Shown here piece after piece: positions 1 through 4,990 of a stretch of 7,987 bases of DNA. The stretch is from an uncultured Alphaproteobacteria bacterium. GTDB taxonomy: Bacteria > Pseudomonadota > Alphaproteobacteria > RF32 > CAG-239. Below the pieces are notes generated by a model. That model did no database searches, was not told where the DNA came from, and saw nothing but the letters and a program-made list of their open reading frames with translations. The stretch is taken from contig CAJTMA010000027.1 of the NCBI GenBank assembly GCA_910577205.1, positions 1-7,987 on the forward strand, read 5' to 3'. Position 1 is the stretch's first letter, and each line of letters begins with the position of its first letter. The position numbers and the translations under genes are program-made.

Positions 1-43
1 TTTTCGGCTAAACGGTTTAAGGATTTTGGAAAAGCAAATGCAC

Positions 44-121
44 TTTTTTTGTTGCGTGTTTTGTCTAAGAGGTATAAAACTAGGGCAAGAAACTATTATT
101 AATTTAAATAATTATATTATG
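44..121 (+). repeat. Leader repeat, copy 1 (upstream of first DUF1566-like gene)
   Basis: This 78-base segment (seven T's, then TTGCG, TTTTGTCTAAG, GGTATA, and a run containing GGGCAAGAAACTATTATTAA) recurs at 798-875 with only scattered changes and the same length up to the start codon. The copies show that the duplicated unit was leader plus gene. The leader is AT-rich and has no Shine-Dalgarno sequence next to the ATG. A possible promoter (TTGCGT, 17 bases, TAAAAC) is weak and less convincing in the second copy. The opening T run may be the tail of a terminator for a gene upstream of the window. Confidence 0.75.
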
Positions 122-763
122 AAAAAGAAAGAAAAATTAGAGCAGTTTTATTTGCAAGCTCAAAAGTTAGGGTTATCACCTCAGGAGGTTGATGAATACT
201 TTTTATCAAAAGATGTTAAAGCTCCGGCTATCGTCCAGGAATACCAAACACCGGCAAAGGTTCTTCCCGGTATGTATGTTTATGCTGATGGCTTAATCTC
301 AGCAGAGTTGATAGCTGACCGTCAGGTAAAAGCAGTTGTTGGGTATGTTGAAGGGAAGACAGTTTATGCGGTTTGTCTCAAGGAAAGGTATTTGCCCTGG
401 TCCAGTGGTTATCTAGAGGTAGAAGCATCCCGAAACAAGACCAGAGGTAAGGAAGCGACTGCAATGATATTGGTGGCAGCTCAATGGAGTTATGATTATG
501 CAGAAGATGGCGTGATACAAGGTGAGGCCTTTTTGTCGTCGTTAACCGAGTTGGAAAAGCTGTTTGCCAACAAAGCCGCAATAAATGCGTCTTTAAAAGC
601 GTTGGGCGCAGCTTTGCTTGAGGGGTGGTATTGGTCCTCTACCGAGAACGATATTCTCAGCGCGTGGCTATTCGATATGAATTTTGGTAACAGGCTCACC
701 AGCAACTACAGTAAGTACAATAATGGTAGCTACGTCAGGCCGGTTATTGCTATTCAGCTTTAA
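119..763 (+). CDS. DUF1566/C-type-lectin-like protein with hypervariable C-terminus (paralogue 1)
   Basis: A 214-residue protein of unknown function. A short charged helical N-terminus (about residues 1-30, with QKLGLSPQE) is followed by a middle domain (GMYVYADGLISAEL at 51-64) and a C-terminal segment with WYWSSTE (170-176), SAW (181-183) and VRPVIA (206-211). That last pattern is typical of DUF1566-type proteins with a C-type-lectin-like fold, the fold used by known DGR target proteins. There is no signal peptide or membrane segment, so it is probably cytoplasmic. I chose the ATG at 119 over an in-frame ATG at 26 because the paralogue starts at the matching place and the extra 31 residues would be translated from the conserved leader. 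Relative to paralogue 2 it lacks a 10-residue lysine-rich insert after residue 121. Residues 177 to about 205 are the variable segment. A terminator follows directly. The role may be ligand binding, but this is not shown. Confidence 0.85.
   Translation: MKKKEKLEQFYLQAQKLGLSPQEVDEYFLSKDVKAPAIVQEYQTPAKVLPGMYVYADGLISAELIADRQVKAVVGYVEGKTVYAVCLKERYLPWSSGYLEVEASRNKTRGKEATAMILVAAQWSYDYAEDGVIQGEAFLSSLTELEKLFANKAAINASLKALGAALLEGWYWSSTENDILSAWLFDMNFGNRLTSNYSKYNNGSYVRPVIAIQL
647..740 (+). other. Candidate variable region (VR) of paralogue 1
   Basis: Immediately after the shared ACCGAG, identity with paralogue 2 drops abruptly. Over the first 18 codons there are 19 base differences; 17 are at codon positions 1 or 2 and 16 have A in one of the two copies. 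Codons such as GCG, TGG, TTC, ATG, GGT and AGG, which have no A at a diversifiable position or are structurally fixed, are unchanged. This is the pattern left by adenine-specific mutagenesis of AAC/AAT codons in DGR targets. No template repeat or reverse transcriptase is visible here. Confidence 0.55.
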
Positions 764-770
764 TTTTCTA

Positions 771-804
771 AAAAGGAGTTCTGAGAAATCAGGACTCTTT
801 TTTT
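771..804 (+). terminator. Rho-independent terminator of paralogue 1
   Basis: Nine-base-pair stem GAGTTCTGA / TCAGGACTC (one G-U pair) with a GAAA loop, followed by seven T's. The A run before the stem can extend pairing into the T tract. It lies 7 bases after the stop codon. Confidence 0.9.
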
Positions 805-875
805 ATTGCGCATTTTGTCTAAGTGGTATAGGGTTAGGGCAAGAAACTATTATTAACTAAATAATTATCATTATG
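798..875 (+). repeat. Leader repeat, copy 2 (upstream of second DUF1566-like gene)
   Basis: Second copy of the 78-base leader described at 44-121. It begins in the T tract of the preceding terminator and ends with the start codon at 873. It again has no Shine-Dalgarno sequence near the ATG. The candidate promoter here would be TTGCGC, 17 bases, TAGGGT, which is poor. Confidence 0.75.
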
Positions 876-1541
876 GAAAAAAAAGAAAAGTTAGAGCAAG
901 TTAATCGCTTGGTTCAAAAGTTAGGGTTGTCACCTCAGGAGGCTGTTGAATATTTTTCAGCGAAAATTGTTGAAAGTTCTTCAGTCGTTCGTGAATGTGA
1001 AGTGGCAGTGGGAGTTCTCCCCGGTATGTATGTTTATGCTGATGGTTTGATTTCAGCAGAGTTAATTACAGGTCGTCAGGTAAAAGCAGTTGTGGGTTAT
1101 GTTGAAGGGAAGACCGTTTATGCGGTTTGCCTTAAGGCGAAAGAATTGCCATGGTCCAGCGATTGTTTGGAGGTGAAAGCGTCCCGAGATTTGACCGATG
1201 GTAAGGAAGCGACTGCAGTGATATTGGCGGCTGCTAAACAGAAAAGAGGGAAGGCGGAAGCCGCTCAATGGTGTCATGATTATGCCGAAGATGGCGTGAT
1301 ACAAGGCGAGGCCTTTTTGCCGTCGTTAACCGAGTTGGAAAAGCTGTTTGCCAACAAAGCCGCAATAAATGTATCTTTAAAAGCGTTGGGCGCAGCTTTG
1401 TTTGAGAGGTGGTATTGGTCCTCTACCGAGGGCACTAATACCAGTGCGTGGAAGTTCAGTATGAATTATGGTTACAGGAACGGCAACTTTAAGAGCAATA
1501 GCAATAACTACGCCAGGTCGGTTATAGCTTTTGAATTTTAA
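873..1541 (+). CDS. DUF1566/C-type-lectin-like protein with hypervariable C-terminus (paralogue 2)
   Basis: A 222-residue paralogue of the protein at 119-763, with the same plan: helical N-terminus with QKLGLSPQE (16-23), GMYVYADGLISAEL (51-64), WYWSSTE (180-186), SAW (191-193) and a C-terminal ARSVIAFEF. It carries a 10-residue insert rich in lysine and arginine (122-131) that paralogue 1 lacks. From about base 1312 to 1430 the two genes are nearly identical, with 5 differences, and then they diverge sharply. The final motif ARSV replaces the usual VRPV, so the fold's terminal strand is slightly altered. There is no signal peptide, and no Shine-Dalgarno sequence precedes the ATG. Function is unknown; a ligand-binding role is inferred only from the fold class. 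Confidence 0.87.
   Translation: MEKKEKLEQVNRLVQKLGLSPQEAVEYFSAKIVESSSVVRECEVAVGVLPGMYVYADGLISAELITGRQVKAVVGYVEGKTVYAVCLKAKELPWSSDCLEVKASRDLTDGKEATAVILAAAKQKRGKAEAAQWCHDYAEDGVIQGEAFLPSLTELEKLFANKAAINVSLKALGAALFERWYWSSTEGTNTSAWKFSMNYGYRNGNFKSNSNNYARSVIAFEF
1431..1518 (+). other. Candidate variable region (VR) of paralogue 2
   Basis: Counterpart of 647-740. It is rich in AAC, AAT, AGC and GGC codons. It is two codons shorter than the copy in paralogue 1, so the two were not produced by substitution alone. The third base of differing codons is mostly kept (for example AAC/GGC, ATT/AAT, CTC/AAC), as expected if both derive from AAY codons. Confidence 0.55.
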
Positions 1542-1547
1542 TTATTT

Positions 1548-1580
1548 ATCCTTCGCAAGGTTAATTGCGGAGGATTTTTT
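1548..1580 (+). terminator. Rho-independent terminator of paralogue 2
   Basis: Eleven-base-pair stem ATCCTTCGCAA / TTGCGGAGGAT (one G-U pair), loop GGTTAA, then a T run. It lies 6 bases after the stop codon and separates the paralogue array from the DXS-like gene. Confidence 0.9.
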
Positions 1581-1607
1581 GTGTCAAATTTAATTTAAAA
1601 ATAACTC

Positions 1608-1638
1608 TTGACTTAGAGGTAGCTCTAAGAAGTATAGT
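1608..1638 (+). promoter_or_regulatory. MerR-type promoter/operator of the DXS-like gene
   Basis: A -35 box TTGACT (1608-1613) and a -10 box TATAGT (1633-1638) are separated by 19 bases, longer than the normal 17. The spacer region holds an inverted repeat, CTTAGAG-GTAG-CTCTAAG (1612-1629). A 19-20-bp spacer with a dyad between the boxes is the known layout of promoters activated by MerR-family regulators, which untwist the DNA to realign the boxes. The predicted transcript starts about 27 bases before the ATG. No merR-like gene is in the window. Confidence 0.7.
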
Positions 1639-1671
1639 GCATTAGTTTTAATCTATGAACAGGAGTTATTT

Positions 1672-3417
1672 ATGTCTAATTATGAAATTCTGAGTACAAT
1701 TAATTCTCCGGCAGATGTCAAAAAGCTAAATGCCGCCACACGCTCAAAGTTGGCAGCTGAAATGCGGGCGGCTATTTTAAACCGAGTCAGCAAGATTGGC
1801 GGCCATGTCGGCCCTAATTTGGGAACTGTCGAGTTGGCAATTGCTTTGCATACGGTTTTTGATTCTCCCAAAGATAAGATTGTGTTGGATGTCAGCCATC
1901 AGAGTTATCCGCATAAATTATTGACGGGACGTCATCAAGGGTTTACGGATGACGCTCATTTCGGAGATATTTCCGGTTATACAAATCCTGATGAAAGTGA
2001 GCATGATTTGTTTGTTGTCGGGCATACATCAACTTCGGTCAGTCTGGCTTCCGGTTTGGTTAAAGCCAGGGATATGCAGGGGCAGAAATTTAATGTTATT
2101 GCGGTTATTGGCGATGGTTCTCTTTCCGGCGGCGAAGCTTTTGAAGGTTTAGATAATGCCGGTGATTTTAAGTCAAACTTTATTGTGATTGTTAATGACA
2201 ATGAAATGTCTATTGCCGAAAACTATGGCGGTTTATATGGCAATTTGGCAGAATTGCGCGCCAGCAACGGGCAGTCTGAAAATAATTACTTCAAATCATT
2301 AGGATTTGACTATCATTATGTGGCTGACGGCAATGACACGGAAGCCTTGATTGCGGTGTTGGAAGAAGTAAAAGATATTACTCGTCCGGTTGTTATTCAT
2401 GTTCATACTTTGAAGGGCAAAGGGTATGCTTTGGCCGAACAAAATAAAGAAAGATTTCACTGGTCACTGCCGTTTAATATTCAAACCGGAGAATTGACTG
2501 TCAGCGGCGCAAAAGGATATGGCGCTTATGTTGCTGAGTATTTGGATGTGCAGGCTGCTCATAATGACAAATTGGCGGTGATAAATGCGGGAACACCCGG
2601 GGCGTTGGCTTTGCAAGGATTCAGAGCTAAATATCCTGAAAAATATTTTGACGTTGGCATTGCGGAAGAACACGCGGTTGCTTTCAGTTCAGCGATGGCA
2701 AAGGGAGGAATGAAACCGGTAGCTTTATTCTTTGGCGGGTTTATCCAACGTGCTTATGACCAGTTGTCACAGGATTTGTGTTTGAATAAATCCCCGGCAG
2801 TATTGGTTATTGAAGGCTGCGGCATTACCGGGATGGATATGACGCATTTGAGCGTGTTTGATATTCCGTTGCTGAGCAGTATTCCGAATTTGGTTTATCT
2901 CGCGCCGAGCTGTGTTGACGAATTAAAACGGATGTTGGATTGGGCAATGGCACAGACAGATTTTCCGGTTGCCATTCGTACGCCGGCTTCTGCGCCCCAG
3001 AATCTGACATATGCGCCGAAAACGGATATTGCGTTGAATAAATTTGAAGTTGTCAAGCAAGGCAGCAAGGTGGCGCTTATCGGTTTGGGCAGTATGCTGT
3101 CTTTGGCGGAAAAAACGGCTGAGAAATTGGCAGAAAAAGGCGTTGACGCAACGATTGTCAATCCGCGTTTTGCCAACGGCTTGGATGAAGAGCTGTTGAC
3201 GGCGCTGCTATCTTGTCATGACGTGGTGGTAACCTTGGAGGATGGCGTGCTTGCCGGTGGTTTCGGCGAGAAAGTTGCCGGCTTCTATGGTGATAAGGCT
3301 GTTAAAGTTTATAACTTTGGGGCGGCCAGAGAATTTACTGACCGCGTGCCGGTAGAAGAGCTGTATCATCGCTACGGATTAACCCCGGAGCAGATTGTGC
3401 AGAAGATTTTGGGATAA
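1672..3417 (+). CDS. DXS-like thiamine-diphosphate enzyme (1-deoxyxylulose-5-phosphate synthase family)
   Basis: A 581-residue transketolase-superfamily enzyme; true DXS condenses pyruvate and glyceraldehyde-3-phosphate to DXP for isoprenoid, thiamine and pyridoxal synthesis. Visible motifs are GGHVGPNLGT (43-52), SHQSYPH (75-81), GHTSTS (117-122), the cofactor motif GDG (147-149) with N177, RFHW (261-264), the catalytic glutamate in AEEHAV (E332), the pyrimidine-domain segment 280-445 and a C-terminal transketolase domain from about 460. It is shorter than the roughly 620 residues of E. coli DXS, mainly through loss of a loop after residue 190. By alignment from memory, E. coli R420 (in DRAGIVGADG) is glycine 382 here and R478 (in RYPRG) is alanine 439; D389 and H392 are kept. 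These arginines bind substrate phosphate, so the substrate may differ, and I give no gene symbol. AGGAG lies 6 bases before the ATG. It is monocistronic, with its own promoter and terminator. Confidence 0.85.
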   Translation: MSNYEILSTINSPADVKKLNAATRSKLAAEMRAAILNRVSKIGGHVGPNLGTVELAIALHTVFDSPKDKIVLDVSHQSYPHKLLTGRHQGFTDDAHFGDISGYTNPDESEHDLFVVGHTSTSVSLASGLVKARDMQGQKFNVIAVIGDGSLSGGEAFEGLDNAGDFKSNFIVIVNDNEMSIAENYGGLYGNLAELRASNGQSENNYFKSLGFDYHYVADGNDTEALIAVLEEVKDITRPVVIHVHTLKGKGYALAEQNKERFHWSLPFNIQTGELTVSGAKGYGAYVAEYLDVQAAHNDKLAVINAGTPGALALQGFRAKYPEKYFDVGIAEEHAVAFSSAMAKGGMKPVALFFGGFIQRAYDQLSQDLCLNKSPAVLVIEGCGITGMDMTHLSVFDIPLLSSIPNLVYLAPSCVDELKRMLDWAMAQTDFPVAIRTPASAPQNLTYAPKTDIALNKFEVVKQGSKVALIGLGSMLSLAEKTAEKLAEKGVDATIVNPRFANGLDEELLTALLSCHDVVVTLEDGVLAGGFGEKVAGFYGDKAVKVYNFGAAREFTDRVPVEELYHRYGLTPEQIVQKILG

Positions 3418-3424
3418 TTTGATT

Positions 3425-3453
3425 AGAACCGGATGAAAGTCCGGTTCTTTTTT
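3425..3453 (+). terminator. Rho-independent terminator of the DXS-like gene
   Basis: Perfect 9-base-pair stem AGAACCGGA / TCCGGTTCT with loop TGAAAG and six T's including the last base of the stem. It begins 7 bases after the stop codon. Confidence 0.93.
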
Positions 3454-3456
3454 ATA

Positions 3457-3485
3457 TTGACAAGAAATTATTATCCTGATAACGT
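3457..3485 (+). promoter_or_regulatory. Putative promoter of the NAD salvage operon
   Basis: A consensus -35 box TTGACA (3457-3462), 17 bases, then a weak -10 box TAACGT (3480-3485), directly after the preceding terminator. Transcription would begin just before the structured RNA at 3493, placing that RNA at the very 5' end of a leader of about 240 bases. The poor -10 makes this uncertain. Confidence 0.5.
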
Positions 3486-3492
3486 CAAGTTG

Positions 3493-3541
3493 TTCCTGTC
3501 ATCCGCAGGGCTTATGGATGAGGAATGAATAGAACTGAGCC
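3493..3541 (+). ncRNA. Structured RNA motif, copy 1 (candidate riboswitch in operon leader)
   Basis: Stem P1 TTCC (3493-3496) / GGAA (3522-3525), a 2-nt 5' bulge (TG), stem P2 TCATCC (3499-3504) / GGATGA (3516-3521), and an 11-nt loop GCAGGGCTTAT (3505-3515). Downstream, TGAGCC (3536-3541) can pair with loop bases GGCTTA (3509-3514) to form a pseudoknot. The same architecture with an identical loop and differently sequenced but still paired stems occurs at 4290-4357. Its place at the head of an NAD operon suggests it senses a metabolite of that pathway, which is an inference. Confidence 0.7.
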
Positions 3542-3551
3542 GGTTTGAAGT

Positions 3552-3567
3552 TAGATAAATTTATCTA
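3552..3567. promoter_or_regulatory. 16-bp perfect palindrome, possible operator or RNA hairpin
   Basis: TAGATAAATTTATCTA is a perfect inverted repeat. As DNA it could be a regulator site; as RNA it would fold as a 6-base-pair stem with an AATT loop inside the GCCGG/CTGGC stem. I cannot tell which from the sequence. Confidence 0.4.
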
Positions 3568-3708
3568 GCTGGCAACTAAAGCAATTTTACGCGGTTTCAA
3601 AAAATTCATGTACTGGTTTTACACTAAAATTTTTTTCACCGCTAGAAATCACTTTATTTGCACACGCTATCTAAATTTATAAATGGAATAAATAATCTTT
3701 CTGATGCT

Positions 3709-3733
3709 GGCTCCTCATTGAAGGAGTTTTTTT
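3709..3733 (+). promoter_or_regulatory. Hairpin sequestering the Shine-Dalgarno of the first NAD operon gene (attenuator-like)
   Basis: CTCCT (3711-3715) pairs with AGGAG (3722-3726), extendable by two G-U pairs to seven base pairs, with loop CATTGA. Seven T's and then the ATG at 3734 follow. AGGAG is the ribosome binding site, 7 bases before the ATG. The hairpin could block translation and also resembles a short intrinsic terminator. TCCTCAT (3712-3718) is complementary to ATGAGGA (3518-3524) in the 3' arms of the upstream RNA motif. Confidence 0.5.
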
Positions 3734-4276
3734 ATGTCTGAATTTAAATACAAACATGGTTTGAGCATTATGCGGGCACAGCCGTTTCATATCGGCCATG
3801 CCAAAATGATTGACAAGATGTTGCGTGAGTGTGAGCAAGTGACAATTGTTCTCGGCTCTATCCAAGAACAAGGAACGGAACGCAATCCGCTGAACTATAC
3901 TACCCGCAAAAAAATGATTCAAAATGTCTATCGCAACCGTCCGGAATATGCGCGGCTGAAAATTATCGGCTTGTTTGATATTAATAATCCGGCAGAATGG
4001 GCGGAGTATGTCTTGGATTTTATGAATGAAAGTTTGCCCCAGCTTGGCCGGCCGGATGTTTATTATGCCGGCAGCGAATATGATGCGCATTGGTTTAAGA
4101 ATGCATTTGACCATATTGAAATTGAAGACCGTACGGATCCGGATTTTCCTTTTGTGACCGGAACGATGGTTCGTGATATGGTTAAATTCGGCGATAAACG
4201 CTGGAAGAATTTTATTCATCCTGAAAATCATCAATTGGTGGAAGACCATTTTTATAAGAAAAAAGGGATTATATAA
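3734..4276 (+). CDS. nadM: NadM-type nicotinamide/nicotinate mononucleotide adenylyltransferase
   Basis: A 180-residue nucleotidyltransferase that joins the AMP part of ATP to NMN or NaMN, making NAD or its acid form in the cytoplasm. The N-terminal motif RAQPFHIGH (14-22) carries the HxGH signature, and TGTMVRD (142-148) matches the C-terminal (S/T)xTxxR phosphate-binding motif. The length suits the single-domain NadM family, first known from archaea, rather than the usual bacterial NadD; no Nudix domain is attached. It opens a four-gene NAD salvage operon. AGGAG lies 7 bases before the ATG but inside a hairpin, and the leader contains a structured RNA, so expression is probably controlled after transcription starts. 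The next gene is 89 bases on, a gap filled by a second copy of that RNA. Specificity for NMN versus NaMN cannot be read from the sequence. Confidence 0.85.
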   Translation: MSEFKYKHGLSIMRAQPFHIGHAKMIDKMLRECEQVTIVLGSIQEQGTERNPLNYTTRKKMIQNVYRNRPEYARLKIIGLFDINNPAEWAEYVLDFMNESLPQLGRPDVYYAGSEYDAHWFKNAFDHIEIEDRTDPDFPFVTGTMVRDMVKFGDKRWKNFIHPENHQLVEDHFYKKKGII

Positions 4277-4289
4277 ATAAGATAACAAA

Positions 4290-4357
4290 CCTAGGCGTCC
4301 GGGTCTTCTGCAGGGCTTATAGGAGACGGACGTAAAGTTAACCCGATAAGCCTGAGG
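4290..4357 (+). ncRNA. Structured RNA motif, copy 2 (candidate riboswitch before pncA)
   Basis: Stem P1 CGTCCG (4296-4301) / CGGACG (4327-4332), a 2-nt 5' bulge (GG), stem P2 TCTTCT (4304-4309) / AGGAGA (4321-4326, one G-U pair), and loop GCAGGGCTTAT (4310-4320), identical to copy 1. ATAAGCC (4346-4352) is complementary to loop bases GGCTTAT (4314-4320), giving a 7-base-pair pseudoknot. Alternatively CCTAGGC (4290-4296) can pair with GCCTGAGG (4350-4357, one bulged G), which covers the Shine-Dalgarno sequence GAGGG (4354-4358). Both pairings use GCC 4350-4352, so they are mutually exclusive, as in a switch. Confidence 0.72.
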
Positions 4358-4365
4358 GAAAATAA

Positions 4366-4989
4366 ATGAACGAACGTATTTTAGCTCGTATTGATTTTCA
4401 AAACGATTTTGCAGCTCCTGAAGGAGCGCTCTCTATTAACAATCCGGAATTGATTGCCCGTCATCAGCGGTTTGCCGACAATCTGCAAAAAGGGATGTTC
4501 AGCGAAATTTGGGATTTTCGCGATACTCATTTTGCGGAAACTTATGCGCAAACGAAAGAGGCTGAGAGTTTTCCGCTGCATACCGAATTTGGCAGTTGGG
4601 GTTGGGAAGCTGCGGCAGCATTGAAAGATAATATTCCGGTGCGCACTTTTTTCAAATCAACGACAAATCTGTGGAATGAAGTTAACCAATATGTGGTGTT
4701 GCAGCAAGATTTGCGGGGTAAAAATGTTTATCTTTGCGGTTTGATGAGCGATATCTGTGTGCAACAGGGGATGGACGGTTTTTTACGCCGCGGCGCTAAG
4801 GTAACAGTGCTGGAAGATTTGTGTCAGGGGCTGAATAAACAGATTCCCGAAATTGTCAGCGAACCGAAATATCAAAAGTTTGTGGAGGAGGGGCAGCTGC
4901 GGCACATTACCAGCGCCCAGTTTTTTCGGTCGATATTGCTGGAAAAGAAATTAAATTATAACTTGGTTAATGTCCGCGGAGGGAAATAA
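4366..4989 (+). CDS. pncA: Nicotinamidase-like isochorismatase-family hydrolase
   Basis: A 207-residue cysteine hydrolase of the isochorismatase fold; nicotinamidase converts nicotinamide to nicotinate and ammonia. The catalytic triad is visible: D10 in RIDFQNDF (8-15), K97 in FFKST (95-99) and C131 in MSDICV (127-132). D50, D53 and H55 in WDFRDTHF fit the metal-binding region, and FPLHTEFGSWGW (69-80) corresponds to the PxH...G segment of PncA. The family includes other amidases and isochorismatases, so the assignment leans on the neighbours: a nicotinate phosphoribosyltransferase starts one base after its stop codon. The ATG at 4366 has GAGGG 7 bases upstream, next to the pseudoknot strand of the preceding RNA motif, which suggests translational control. 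The sequence is divergent from classic PncA, with SDICV in place of the more usual TDYCV. Confidence 0.8.
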   Translation: MNERILARIDFQNDFAAPEGALSINNPELIARHQRFADNLQKGMFSEIWDFRDTHFAETYAQTKEAESFPLHTEFGSWGWEAAAALKDNIPVRTFFKSTTNLWNEVNQYVVLQQDLRGKNVYLCGLMSDICVQQGMDGFLRRGAKVTVLEDLCQGLNKQIPEIVSEPKYQKFVEEGQLRHITSAQFFRSILLEKKLNYNLVNVRGGK

Positions 4990-4990
4990 G

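Larger units (their letters stand above)
3418..3733 (+). promoter_or_regulatory. Non-coding leader region of the NAD operon
   Basis: This 316-base gap holds no credible gene. In order it contains the terminator of the DXS-like gene, a candidate promoter, the structured RNA motif at 3493-3541, a 16-base perfect palindrome at 3552-3567, an AT-rich stretch with no convincing element (3574-3700), and a hairpin that includes the Shine-Dalgarno sequence of the first operon gene (3709-3728). GCCGG (3539-3543) can also pair with CTGGC (3569-3573) around the palindrome; that stem overlaps the pseudoknot strand, so the two folds would exclude each other. Confidence 0.6.

Noticed and set aside
35..50. 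Possible terminator ending in seven T's at the window start
   Set aside because: The bases before the T run form only a two-pair GC stem with a mismatched A/T extension, and the upstream gene is outside the window.
26..118. In-frame upstream ATG extending the first DUF1566-like protein by 31 residues
   Set aside because: The extension lies in the conserved leader, has no counterpart in the paralogue, and reads as a Cys/Phe-rich stretch unlike the rest of the protein.
3617..3636. TTTTA-CAC-TAAAA hairpin followed by seven T's in the NAD operon leader
   Set aside because: The stem is five A-T pairs only, too weak to count as a terminator without other evidence.
3658..3690. Second promoter closer to nadM (TTGCAC with TATAAA)
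   Set aside because: The spacing between the boxes is about 14 bases, too short for a sigma70 promoter.
3677..4288. 203-codon reading frame on the minus strand
   Set aside because: It is antisense to the nadM gene, has no ribosome site or recognisable motif, and its length follows from the codon use of the sense gene.
4970..4990. ATG at 4970 as the pncB start
   Set aside because: It overlaps the end of pncA and has no ribosome site, while the ATG at 4991 has GGAGGG at ideal spacing.
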